Shown here piece after piece: positions 9,621 to 18,423 of a stretch of DNA of 39,912 bases. The notes under the pieces were generated by a model, which saw nothing but the letters and a program-made list of their open reading frames with translations, had not been told where the DNA came from and made no database searches. The stretch is from positions 6,976 through 46,887 of the forward strand of contig MFZO01000002.1 of the NCBI GenBank assembly GCA_001788015.1, written 5' to 3'. Positions within the stretch are counted from its first letter, which is position 1. The number at the start of each line of letters is the position of its first letter. The position numbers and the translations under genes are program-made. Origin of the DNA: Candidatus Roizmanbacteria bacterium RIFCSPHIGHO2_02_FULL_38_11. GTDB taxonomy: Bacteria > Patescibacteriota > Microgenomatia > UBA1406 > GWC2-37-13.

Positions 9621-10727
9621 GTGAAAATAATACCGTTGGAAAAAGCTAAAATGAGAGAAATTTTAACAGTTTTGAACGCGGGTGGACTGATTGTTTCCCC
9701 ATCTGATACAGTTTATGGATTATTGGCTGATGCAACAAGTGAAAACGCTGTGCAAAAGCTGACGCAATTTAAGAACAGGCCTCCCGGAAAGCCAATCTCC
9801 GTTTTTGTTTCGGACTTTTCGATGCTTAAGGAACAGGTTGAGATTGAAAAAAAACAGCTACGTCTTCTTCAGGAACTATTGCCAGGACCGTTCACAGTAA
9901 TTTTACCCTCAGAGCATAAGGTTTCGCCGCTTCTTGAGTCTGAAAAGCGAACAATAGGACTTAGAATTCCTGACTACCGGTTTATTAAAACATTGGTGAG
10001 AAATTTTGGAAAACCAGTTACTGCAACATCTGCAAATTTAGCTGGACGCTCACCACATTATTCAGTTCAATCGCTACTTAATGAACTTCCAGAAAATAAA
10101 AAAAAATTGATAGATCTTATTGTCGATGCTGGAATGTTGCCAAGAAACAAACCGTCGACGATTGTTGATTTAACCGCTCCACAAATCAAAATCTTGAGAC
10201 AAGGCGACATTGTTTTTAAAGATAAAAAGACTTACATCTCAAAGTCTCCAGCGCAAACAATAAAAATAGCCGCCTTTATTTTGCAGAAAATTTTAAGGGA
10301 AAAAAGTAAAAAACCGTTGATTTTTATTTTAGAAGGAGAGCTAGGGGTTGGTAAAACAGTTTTTGTCAAAGGAATTGGAGAATTTTTAGGCATTAAAAAT
10401 ATTATTTCTCCAACCTACGTTGTTTATTATGAATATGTTTCGATTAATCAATTAATTGAAACATTCGTGCATGTAGATTTATACAATATTCAAGAGGCCG
10501 ATGAATTTAAATATTTAGGTTTGGAAAAGTATCTCAAGAAGGGAAACTTACTGTGTTTTGAATGGGGAGAAAAAGCAGGAGAGATAATAGATTTACTTAA
10601 GCAAAAGGGCAAAATAGCATATGTGAGGATAAGATATATAAGTGAGAAAAAAAGGGAGATTACGATTAGATTTGGTCAATCTCAAATGTCAAAACTGAAA
10701 TCTCAAAACCAAAACTCAAAACTTTAA
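9621..10727 (+). CDS. tsaC-tsaE: Fusion of L-threonylcarbamoyladenylate synthase (TsaC/YrdC) with TsaE ATPase
   Basis: N-terminal GGLIVSPSDTVYGLLADA...GKPVTATSANLAGRSP...PSTIVDL; C-terminal EGELGVGKTVFVKGIGEFLGI...SPTYVVYYEY...HVDLYNI...FEWGEKA. GTG at 9621 follows TACAAT (9607-9612). Confidence 0.9.
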   Translation: MKIIPLEKAKMREILTVLNAGGLIVSPSDTVYGLLADATSENAVQKLTQFKNRPPGKPISVFVSDFSMLKEQVEIEKKQLRLLQELLPGPFTVILPSEHKVSPLLESEKRTIGLRIPDYRFIKTLVRNFGKPVTATSANLAGRSPHYSVQSLLNELPENKKKLIDLIVDAGMLPRNKPSTIVDLTAPQIKILRQGDIVFKDKKTYISKSPAQTIKIAAFILQKILREKSKKPLIFILEGELGVGKTVFVKGIGEFLGIKNIISPTYVVYYEYVSINQLIETFVHVDLYNIQEADEFKYLGLEKYLKKGNLLCFEWGEKAGEIIDLLKQKGKIAYVRIRYISEKKREITIRFGQSQMSKLKSQNQNSKL

Positions 10728-10791
10728 ATCTAAAAAAGATTTAAGGATTTAGGATTTGGATTTGACATTAAACATTTGAGTTTTGAGATTA
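10680..10791. repeat. Intergenic A/T-rich hairpin repeat (copy A)
   Basis: TCAAATGTCAAAA...AATCTAAAAAAGATTTAAGGATTTAGGATTTGGATTTGACATTAAACATTTGAG; near-identical layout to 12649-12755. Confidence 0.7.
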
Positions 10792-10795
10792 TTTT

Positions 10796-11911
10796 ATGTT
10801 GATTCTTGCAATTGATACTTCTGCAGATGAGACTGCTGCAGCAGTAACATCTGAGAGAAAAGTTTTATCAAATGTAAGATATTCCCAAATATTACTTCAC
10901 AAAAAGTGGGGTGGAATTTATCCATCTGTTGCTAAAAGAGCACATGAGGAGAGGATTGATTGGGTGGTTGATGAGACCTTTAAAAAGTTAAAAGTTAAAA
11001 GTGAAAAGTTAAAAGTTGAAGACGTTGATTATATTGCGGTTACGCAAGGACCTGGATTGGCGGTGGCTTTGGAGGTTGGAATCAAGAAAGCTGTTGAATT
11101 AGCCAAAAAATATAAAAAAAAATTAATTTCTGTAAATCATCTTGAAGGACATATCTATTCATGTTTTGTCCAAAACAGCAATGGCAATCCAAAAAGAGAT
11201 TTTAGATTTCCCTATCTCGCACTTATCGTATCGGGTGGTCATACAGAGATAGTTTTATTTAAGGACCAGGTTGATTATAAAGTATTAGGTGAGACAAGAG
11301 ATGATGCCGCAGGTGAAGCTTTGGATAAGGCAGCAAGAATGTTGGGATTTGGATATCCTGGAGGATCGGTAATAGAGAGATTGGCATCGGAAGTCGATAA
11401 CAAGGATTTTTTTAATTTTCCACGCCCGATGATCAAATCAAACAATCTAGACTTTTCTTTTTCCGGTCTAAAGACGTCTTTTTATTATTTTCTTCATTCT
11501 CGTGTCATTGCGAGGAGCAAAGCGACGAAGCAATCTCATTTGAGATCGCCACGTCCCGCCTTTGGCGGGACTCGCGATGACAATAATATTGCGTTGGATA
11601 TACGTCAACTAGCAAGTTCCTTTCAAGAAGCAGTATTTGAAACTTTGTTGATTAAAACAGACCTAGCGATTAAACAGACAACCATTAACAGGATTGTTGT
11701 CGGAGGGGGAGTAATTGCGAATCTATATCTAAGAAAACTGTTGAGAATATTAGTTAAAAAATATAGAGGCGAGGTTTTATTTCCGCCTTTTAAATATTTG
11801 ACTGGAGACAATGCGGCGATGATCGGAGTTGCCGCCAATTATAAAGCAAAAAAAAGATTATTCGTCAAAGACTTTAAGTTGGAAAGAATTCCTCGGTTAC
11901 GGCTTTCGTAG
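10796..11911 (+). CDS. tsaD: tRNA N6-adenosine threonylcarbamoyltransferase
   Basis: ILAIDTSADETAAAV, SVNHLEGHIYSCF, LIVSGGHTEIVLF, GEALDKAARMLGFGYPGG, SFSGLKTS, SFQEAVFE, VGGGVIANLYLR, TGDNAAMIG. Contains two repeat-derived in-frame insertions. Confidence 0.96.
   Translation: MLILAIDTSADETAAAVTSERKVLSNVRYSQILLHKKWGGIYPSVAKRAHEERIDWVVDETFKKLKVKSEKLKVEDVDYIAVTQGPGLAVALEVGIKKAVELAKKYKKKLISVNHLEGHIYSCFVQNSNGNPKRDFRFPYLALIVSGGHTEIVLFKDQVDYKVLGETRDDAAGEALDKAARMLGFGYPGGSVIERLASEVDNKDFFNFPRPMIKSNNLDFSFSGLKTSFYYFLHSRVIARSKATKQSHLRSPRPAFGGTRDDNNIALDIRQLASSFQEAVFETLLIKTDLAIKQTTINRIVVGGGVIANLYLRKLLRILVKKYRGEVLFPPFKYLTGDNAAMIGVAANYKAKKRLFVKDFKLERIPRLRLS
10981..11020 (+). repeat. Short direct repeat (AAAAGTTAAAAGTTAAAAGTGAAAAGTTAAAAGTTGAAG) inside tsaD
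   Basis: Encodes KKLKVKSEKLKVE inside a conserved protein. Confidence 0.75.
11504..11581 (+). repeat. 78-nt palindromic repeat inserted in frame in tsaD (same family as 6184-6217)
   Basis: gtcattgcgaggagcaaagcgacgaagcaatctc...gtcccgcctttggcgggac...tcgcgatgac; 78 nt = 26 codons, encoding VIARSKATKQSHLRSPRPAFGGTRDD. Confidence 0.88.
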
Positions 11912-11939
11912 AGTGAAGAATTGAGGTATAATTTATAGC

Positions 11940-12665
11940 ATGCTAGTATTAAAAAACTTGAGGGTAAAGGTTGGAAAAATGACTATAATTAAGGACATCA
12001 ATTTTAATTTCGAAAAGGGAAAAATGTATGCAATCATGGGGCCAAACGGATCTGGGAAATCAACATTGGCTTTTGCAATTGCCGGACACCCGGCATATAA
12101 GTTAGAGTCCGGAAGTATGAGGTTTGAAGGAAGGAATATTTCAGAGTTGAGTCCAGACAAAAGAGCCAAACTTGGAATGTTCCTTTCATTCCAAACTCCG
12201 CTAGCTCTGTCAGGCATCAACGTTTTTCAACTTCTTCGGATCGCTCTAGCCAATAAAAAAGATCCATTGGCTTTAAAAAAAAAGATTGAGACAATTGCAA
12301 AAAAACTTGGTATTAAGAGTCAACTTGCTGAGAGATCATTAAATGAAGGAGCTTCGGGAGGGGAAAAGAAAAAACTCGAGATGCTTCAAGCTGCGATCCT
12401 GGATCCAAAGCTTCTCATATTCGACGAAATAGATACGGGCGTCGATGTAGACGCGCTCAGGACGATTGCAAAATTCATGAATGAGAATAAAGATGGAAAA
12501 ACTTATATTTTGATTACCCACTACAACAGAATATTACATTACATAAGACCAGATAAAGTGCTGATATTAATGAACGGAAGGCTTATGAAAGTTGGAAGCG
12601 CGAAGTTAGCTGAAGAGATCGAAAAAAGCGGATATGAGAAAATTATGTCAAATGTCAAAAGTTAA
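11940..12665 (+). CDS. sufC: Fe-S cluster assembly ATPase SufC
   Basis: GPNGSGKSTLAFAIAGHPAY, SFQTPLALSGI, LNEGASGGEKKKLEMLQAAILDPKLLIFDEIDTGVDVDAL. Confidence 0.96.
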   Translation: MLVLKNLRVKVGKMTIIKDINFNFEKGKMYAIMGPNGSGKSTLAFAIAGHPAYKLESGSMRFEGRNISELSPDKRAKLGMFLSFQTPLALSGINVFQLLRIALANKKDPLALKKKIETIAKKLGIKSQLAERSLNEGASGGEKKKLEMLQAAILDPKLLIFDEIDTGVDVDALRTIAKFMNENKDGKTYILITHYNRILHYIRPDKVLILMNGRLMKVGSAKLAEEIEKSGYEKIMSNVKS

Positions 12666-12755
12666 ATATCAAAACCAAAACTCAAATCTTAAAATCTAAA
12701 AAGATTTAGGATTTTACATTTGGATTTGACATCTAACATTTGAGCTTTGAATTTA
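12649..12755. repeat. Intergenic A/T-rich hairpin repeat (copy B)
   Basis: TCAAATGTCAAAAG...AAATCTAAAAAGATTTAGGATTTTACATTTGGATTTGACATCTAACATTTGAG; matches copy A. Confidence 0.7.
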
Positions 12756-12759
12756 AATT

Positions 12760-14163
12760 ATGCAAGATCCAACAGTTTCTAATTTAGATTTTGAGTATCG
12801 CTACGGATTCTCGATGCCGCAGAAATACACCTTTAAATCAAAAAAAGGGTTGGATCAAGATGTGGTAAAAAGCATATCTGATATTAAGCGTGAACCTGCC
12901 TGGATGAGGGATTTTAGATTAAATTCCTATCGTATCTTTAAGCAAAAGCCTATGCCCTCCTGGGGGGCAGACTTAACTGATATAAATTTTGACGATATAT
13001 ACTATTACATTAAACCTACTGATAAACAAGTAAATTCTTGGGGAGATCTTCCCAAAGAAATCAAAGAAACATACGATAGGATCGGAGTACCGGAGGCTGA
13101 AAAGAAATTTTTAGCAGGGGTTTCTGCACAATATGAATCTGAAGTCGTTTATGAAAGTATTAATAGAGAATTGAAAAAGATCGGAGTTATTTTCTGTGAT
13201 ATGGATACCGGTTTGAGAAAATATCCCGATATAGTTAAAAAATATTTTGGGAAGCTCATTCCTCCTCACGATAACAAATTTGCAGCTCTAAATTCAGCGG
13301 TTTGGTCGGGCGGGTCTTTTGTCTACGTTCCAAAGGGAGTTAAGGTAAAGTTGCCACTGCAGGCTTATTTTCGTATCAATGCTGAAAGATTTGGTCAGTT
13401 TGAACGAACATTAATTATAGCGGAAGAAGGAAGTTATATTCACTACATAGAAGGTTGTACTGCCCCTATATATACAACAAATTCTATCCACGCAGCAGTA
13501 GTCGAGATTTTTGTCCACAAAAATGCCAGAGTCCGCTACACAACTGTTCAAAACTGGAGCAATAATGTCTATAACCTAGTTACCAAAAGGGCGCGGGCTG
13601 ATGAAAATGCAGTGATGGAATGGGTTGATTGCAACATTGGAAGCAAGGTGACAATGAAGTATCCCAGCGTCTATCTTTTTGGTGAGGGAGCAAAAGGTGA
13701 GGTTTTATCTATCGCCTTTGCGGGTAACGGTCAACATCAAGACGCCGGAGCTAAAATGTTACACTTTGCTCCTAACACCTCCTCACGCATAATTTCAAAA
13801 TCTATCTCCAAAAATGGAGGTAGAACTTCGTATAGGGGTTTAGTACAGGTTATGCCAGGAGCTAAAAAATCTTCGGTATTCGTCAGCTGCGATGCTCTCA
13901 TCCTTGACGAGCAGTCCAGATCGGACACTTATCCTTATATGAAAATAAAAGAAAACGATGTAACAGTGCAGCACGAGGCAACTGTAGAAAAAATCGGGGA
14001 AGAAAAACTTTTTTATCTAACCTCAAAAGGTATCTCAAGATCGGATGCGGAGGGACTTTTAGTAAACGGGTTTATTGAGCCGGTAGTCAAAGAAATACCG
14101 TTAGAATATTCAATAGAGCTAAATCGACTTATTAATTTAGAGATGTCTGGTAGTGTCGGATAA
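12760..14163 (+). CDS. sufB: Fe-S cluster assembly scaffold SufB
   Basis: [86 protein letters not shown]. Confidence 0.97.
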   Translation: MQDPTVSNLDFEYRYGFSMPQKYTFKSKKGLDQDVVKSISDIKREPAWMRDFRLNSYRIFKQKPMPSWGADLTDINFDDIYYYIKPTDKQVNSWGDLPKEIKETYDRIGVPEAEKKFLAGVSAQYESEVVYESINRELKKIGVIFCDMDTGLRKYPDIVKKYFGKLIPPHDNKFAALNSAVWSGGSFVYVPKGVKVKLPLQAYFRINAERFGQFERTLIIAEEGSYIHYIEGCTAPIYTTNSIHAAVVEIFVHKNARVRYTTVQNWSNNVYNLVTKRARADENAVMEWVDCNIGSKVTMKYPSVYLFGEGAKGEVLSIAFAGNGQHQDAGAKMLHFAPNTSSRIISKSISKNGGRTSYRGLVQVMPGAKKSSVFVSCDALILDEQSRSDTYPYMKIKENDVTVQHEATVEKIGEEKLFYLTSKGISRSDAEGLLVNGFIEPVVKEIPLEYSIELNRLINLEMSGSVG

Positions 14164-14181
14164 CTTCATGGAACATATAAC

Positions 14182-14748
14182 ATGAAACATGTAACATTTT
14201 TAAATATCAATGAAGAAAAACGAGAGAAATTTATTTTTAATAAATCGGGAAAATACATTGTTTTTTTTCATAATTTATCGGGAAAATTTTTCTTTGATTT
14301 AAAAGCAAAGGGAATAGATTTGGACATATACGGTTTATTCGTGGGAAGAAACAAAAATCAGTTTAAAGTGGAGACTATACAAAGACACATTGCTCCGGAG
14401 TCAACTTCAAACTTGCTAATAAAAGGTGTTTTTTACGACGAATCAAAGTTTATTTATCAGGGGTTGATCCGAATCGAAAAAGAAGCTCAGAAATCGCACG
14501 CTTACCAAAAAAACCAAAATATCATCATGTCTGATAAGTGTTTTATTGACTCCAGACCCTTCCTGGAAATTTTAGCCAACGATGTATTCTGTACACACGG
14601 TTCTACAACTGGAAAATTGAACCAGAATAAAATTTACTATTTGCAAACTAGGATGCTGGATAAAAGCGCGGCAGAAAAGCTTCTTATTGATGGATTTATT
14701 CGTGAGATTACTGCTAAAATAGGAGAATATGGACATAAAATCTCTTAA
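14182..14748 (+). CDS. Short SufD/SufB-like protein (188 aa)
   Basis: Between sufB and sufS; IDSRPFLEILANDVFCTHGSTTGKLNQNKIYYLQTRMLDKSAAEKLLIDGFI matches the SufD C-terminal pattern. Confidence 0.8.
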   Translation: MKHVTFLNINEEKREKFIFNKSGKYIVFFHNLSGKFFFDLKAKGIDLDIYGLFVGRNKNQFKVETIQRHIAPESTSNLLIKGVFYDESKFIYQGLIRIEKEAQKSHAYQKNQNIIMSDKCFIDSRPFLEILANDVFCTHGSTTGKLNQNKIYYLQTRMLDKSAAEKLLIDGFIREITAKIGEYGHKIS

Positions 14749-15958
14749 GTCTGACTTCCCAATTTTTAAAAATATTCCCTCATTAGTATATTTGGATTCG
14801 ACAGCCACGTCTCTCAAGCCAAAATCTGTAATTGATAAGGAAATCGAATACTACGAAAAATATAGTGCAAATGTTTTTCGTGGCGTCTATAAAATATCGG
14901 AAAAAGCAACCGAAGAATATGAGGAAACGCGGAAAATAATTGCTGATTTTATCAACGCGGAAAAAACCGACGAAATAATTTTTACCAGAAGTACAACCGA
15001 ATCTATCAATTTAGTTGCCTACTCGTTGGGTAGAAAGATTATCAACCAAGGTGACGATATCGTTACCTCGATTATGGAACATCATTCTAACTTTGTCCCT
15101 TGGCAGCAATTAGCTTTAGAGAACGGGGCAACTTTTAAGGTAATCGATATTACAGACGACGGTTTCTTGGATTTAGACTTCGCTATGTTAGACAAAATCA
15201 TTACAAAGAAAACTAAAATCCTGGCTTTGACATATATTTCAAATGTTCTGGGAACTATTAATCCAATAAAAAAAATTGCAAAAGCTGTAAAGTCTATTAA
15301 TCCCAAAGTAATAGTAGTTGTTGACGCAGCGCAAGCAGTGCCGCACATGAATGTTAATGTTCAGGATTTGGGTTGTGATTTTCTGACATTTTCATCTCAT
15401 AAAATGCTAGGGCCTACAGGAGTCGGAGTTTTGTGGGGGAGATACGAACTTCTGGCTGAAATGTTCCCTTTCAATTATGGCGGAGAAATGATTCAAGAGG
15501 TATACATTGATAAAACAATCTTTAAAAGTCCCCCGCATAAATTTGAAGCGGGTACTCCGCATATTTCCGGCGTCATAGCTCTTAAAGAGGCGATAAATTA
15601 CTTAAAACGCATTGGAATGGATCATGTGCGGGCGCATGAGAAAAAGATTCTGCATTATGCAATCGATAGTCTTGAGACAGAATATGGCAAGAAAATTAAA
15701 ATTATTGGGCCAAGGACGCTCGAAAATCGAGCCGGAATCGTTGCTTTTACTTTTGCTGGCTACCACTCTCATGACATTGCTCAAGTCCTTGACGAGGAAG
15801 GTGTCTGTATCCGAGCCGGTCATCACTGCGCAATGCCGCTTCATAACAGGCTAGGAGTTAACGCATCGGCTAGAGCAAGTTTTTATATTTACAATACGAA
15901 CTACGATGTTGATATGATAGTCAATGGTTTAAAAAAAGTAATAAAGATTTTAGGATAA
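14729..15958 (+). CDS. sufS: Cysteine desulfurase SufS
   Basis: VYLDSTATSLKP, FTRSTTESINLVAYSLG, MEHHSNFVPWQ, DAAQAVPH, FSSHKMLGPTGVGVLWG, RAGHHCAMPL. Confidence 0.97.
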   Translation: MDIKSLKSDFPIFKNIPSLVYLDSTATSLKPKSVIDKEIEYYEKYSANVFRGVYKISEKATEEYEETRKIIADFINAEKTDEIIFTRSTTESINLVAYSLGRKIINQGDDIVTSIMEHHSNFVPWQQLALENGATFKVIDITDDGFLDLDFAMLDKIITKKTKILALTYISNVLGTINPIKKIAKAVKSINPKVIVVVDAAQAVPHMNVNVQDLGCDFLTFSSHKMLGPTGVGVLWGRYELLAEMFPFNYGGEMIQEVYIDKTIFKSPPHKFEAGTPHISGVIALKEAINYLKRIGMDHVRAHEKKILHYAIDSLETEYGKKIKIIGPRTLENRAGIVAFTFAGYHSHDIAQVLDEEGVCIRAGHHCAMPLHNRLGVNASARASFYIYNTNYDVDMIVNGLKKVIKILG

Positions 15959-15961
15959 GAT

Positions 15962-16318
15962 ATGAATATTTACAGTGAAGTTATTTTGGATCATTACCGC
16001 TATCCTAGAAATTTTGGTAGCATCAAAGACCCTTCAAAAAGGTCCGTTCTTTTTAATCCTTCATGCGGAGACAAGATTGAGCTTGATGTAATCTTTAAAA
16101 AAGATAAGGTAGAAGAAATCAAATTCAGAGGACAAGGATGTGCTATATCACAGGCTTCAGCTTCTATCTTGACGGATCATGTATTGGGAAAAGCAAAAGA
16201 TGAATTGAAAAAGATCGACAAAGAATTTATGATTAAACTATTGGGGATAGAATTAGGGCCGAATAGAATTAAATGCGCACTTTTGCCGTTAGAGGCTTTA
16301 CACAAACTTATAAGTTAA
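15962..16318 (+). CDS. sufU: Fe-S scaffold / sulfur acceptor SufU-like
   Basis: YSEVILDHYRYPRNFG, NPSCGDKIELDV, FRGQGCAISQASASILTD, RIKCALLPLEAL. Confidence 0.93.
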   Translation: MNIYSEVILDHYRYPRNFGSIKDPSKRSVLFNPSCGDKIELDVIFKKDKVEEIKFRGQGCAISQASASILTDHVLGKAKDELKKIDKEFMIKLLGIELGPNRIKCALLPLEALHKLIS

Positions 16319-16324
16319 CATCCT

Positions 16325-16409
16325 GTCATTCCGAGCGATGATTTTTGAAGTCGAGGAATCTAACACAAGAGTCGTTTATGAGAGATCCCTCCACTTCGGT
16401 CGGGATGAC
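16325..16409 (+). repeat. Intergenic inverted-repeat element (GTCATTCCGAGCGATG...TCGAGGAATC...GAGATCCCTCCACTTCGGTCGGGATGAC)
   Basis: Terminal GTCATTCCGA / TCGGGATGAC complementarity; accounts for the apparent N-terminus of ORF 16345-16695. Confidence 0.75.
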
Positions 16410-16419
16410 AATAAAAATT

Positions 16420-16695
16420 ATGGATAATCAACAACTCAAGGATCCTCAAAATCCTTCGGGACCAGTCACCGTTCGTAACCTAAAAATTCATGTGGATAGA
16501 GATTTGTGTATTGGCGCAGCAACATGTGTCGCAATAGCCCCTAAGACATTTGTTTTAGACTCTGAGGCAAAAGCTATCATCTTAGCAACCGTCGATCAAG
16601 ATCCGGACAATGTTATCATTGATGCGGCAAAGGGTTGCCCTGTTGCGGCAATTATCATTGAAGATGACAAAGGTCAAAGAATATTTCCCCAATAA
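16420..16695 (+). CDS. Ferredoxin (three cysteine ligands visible, Cx5C...CP)
   Basis: VDRDLCIGAATCVAIAPKTFVLDSEAKA...AAKGCPVAAIII; start at ATG 16420 (MDNQQL), not within the repeat. Confidence 0.85.
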   Translation: MDNQQLKDPQNPSGPVTVRNLKIHVDRDLCIGAATCVAIAPKTFVLDSEAKAIILATVDQDPDNVIIDAAKGCPVAAIIIEDDKGQRIFPQ

Positions 16696-16698
16696 ATT

Positions 16699-18423
16699 AT
16701 GAAATTTACTTGGAAGATTGGCGGTGAGGCAGGATTTGGAATACTAACTTCTGGCTTGGTTTTTTCGAAGATTGCCAACAGGCTCGGATATTACACGTTT
16801 GACTATATCGAGTATCCGTCGCTAATTCGTGGTGGACACAATGCTCTGGAAGTTGTAGTTTCAGATGAGGAAGCACATGCTCTAAAAAAAGACATTGATT
16901 TTCTAGTCTGTCTGAATGAAGATACTTATAAACATCACAAGCATAGGCTTACTTCTCAATCTCATGTTTTATACGACCCTGATGAATTTGTTTTACAAGA
17001 AGAAAACTTTATAAAAATTTCCGTTCCTTTCAAAAAATTTCTTTCCGACTTAAAAGGGCTTCCTGTCATGAAAAATACGATTGCGATGGGTGCCACCCTG
17101 GCAATCTTAGGCTCCGATCTTCTTTTAATAAGCGAAATACTTGAAAAGCAATTTATTAGAAAAGGACAAGAGGTTGTCGACTTCAACAAAAAATTTGCGC
17201 AGCTTGGATATGATCATGTTAAACAAAATTTCCCCCAACAGATAATAAAAGATCTAACTAAAAAAGAATCCGAACAGAAATTGGTGATGAGTGGAAACGA
17301 CGCGTTTTGCTTTGGTTCGATTATTGCAGACTGTAGAGTTTACTGTGCTTATCCGATGACACCTTCTTCTACTGTTTTAACAACAATGGCTGCATGGCAA
17401 GAAAAAACTGGAATAATAGTGAGACACGCAGAGGATGAGATTTCGGTAATTAATACTGCTTTGGGATCATCTTTTGCTGGTGTTAGGTCTGCCGTTGGAA
17501 CTTCGGGTGGAGGTTTTGCCCTGATGGTTGAGTCAATTTCTTTTGCCGGGATTGCCGAAATGCCAATCGTCATATTCCTGGCTCAAAGGGCTGGTCCCGC
17601 GACTGGTATGCCAACCTGGACAGAACAAGGAGATCTCCTTTTTGCGGTTCACGCCGGCCATGGAGAGTTTCCCAAGATTGTTCTTGCCCCAGGGGATATT
17701 GAGGAGATGGTAAATTTAACCGCTAGAGCGTTCAATCTTGCAGATATCTACCAGACGCCGGTAATCGTGATGTCTGATATGTTTCTCTCGGAATCACATA
17801 AAAGTATGGCTAAAAAATTTATTGAGGAGTTATCTACTACCTTCAAGATCGAACGCGGCAAAACCGTTAATGTCCCTACAGAGCAAAAATATTTGCGTTA
17901 CAGAGTCAGCGGAGATGGAATTTCAGAAAGGCTGATACCTGGAGCAAAGGGACATTTTTATCAGGTCAATTCGTATGAACATGTGGAGGATGGCCATACT
18001 ACAGAAGATGCTCAAGCCAGACGTCAACAAGTTGAAAAAAGAAATAGGAAATGGGAAACTTATCTAGCAAAAGATTTCGAAGCGCCAAAAATATTTGGAG
18101 ATATGAATTCAGCAGAAATTGTCTTTGTATCGTGGGGTTCGACAAAAGGACCAATTCTGGAGGCACAAAAAATGCTTGCGTCTCAAAGGAAGAATACAGC
18201 CTATATCCACTTTACTCATTTATATCCCATGGATAAAGGTGTCGTTGTTCCACTTTTCCCAAGTGGAAAGCGATATGTGTTGGTAGAAAATAATTCTCAT
18301 GGCCAGTTTGGAAAATTGCTACTTATGGAAACAGGTATAGAAATAAAAGAAAAATTGTTAAAATATGATGGCAGGCCATTTTGGCCGGAAGAAATCGTAG
18401 AATACACGAATCAACACGTATGA
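16699..18423 (+). CDS. korA: 2-oxoacid:ferredoxin oxidoreductase, fused gamma-alpha subunit
   Basis: Gamma-like WKIGGEAGFGILTSGLVFSKIANR...YPSLIRGGHNA; alpha-like DCRVYCAYPMTPSSTVL...SGGGFALMVE...QRAGPATGMPTWTEQGDL. Confidence 0.9.
   Translation: MKFTWKIGGEAGFGILTSGLVFSKIANRLGYYTFDYIEYPSLIRGGHNALEVVVSDEEAHALKKDIDFLVCLNEDTYKHHKHRLTSQSHVLYDPDEFVLQEENFIKISVPFKKFLSDLKGLPVMKNTIAMGATLAILGSDLLLISEILEKQFIRKGQEVVDFNKKFAQLGYDHVKQNFPQQIIKDLTKKESEQKLVMSGNDAFCFGSIIADCRVYCAYPMTPSSTVLTTMAAWQEKTGIIVRHAEDEISVINTALGSSFAGVRSAVGTSGGGFALMVESISFAGIAEMPIVIFLAQRAGPATGMPTWTEQGDLLFAVHAGHGEFPKIVLAPGDIEEMVNLTARAFNLADIYQTPVIVMSDMFLSESHKSMAKKFIEELSTTFKIERGKTVNVPTEQKYLRYRVSGDGISERLIPGAKGHFYQVNSYEHVEDGHTTEDAQARRQQVEKRNRKWETYLAKDFEAPKIFGDMNSAEIVFVSWGSTKGPILEAQKMLASQRKNTAYIHFTHLYPMDKGVVVPLFPSGKRYVLVENNSHGQFGKLLLMETGIEIKEKLLKYDGRPFWPEEIVEYTNQHV

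Noticed and set aside
16345-16419. N-terminal extension MKSRNLTQESFMRDPSTSVGMTIKI of the ferredoxin ORF
   Set aside because: Encoded by the intergenic inverted repeat; ferredoxin most likely begins at ATG 16420.
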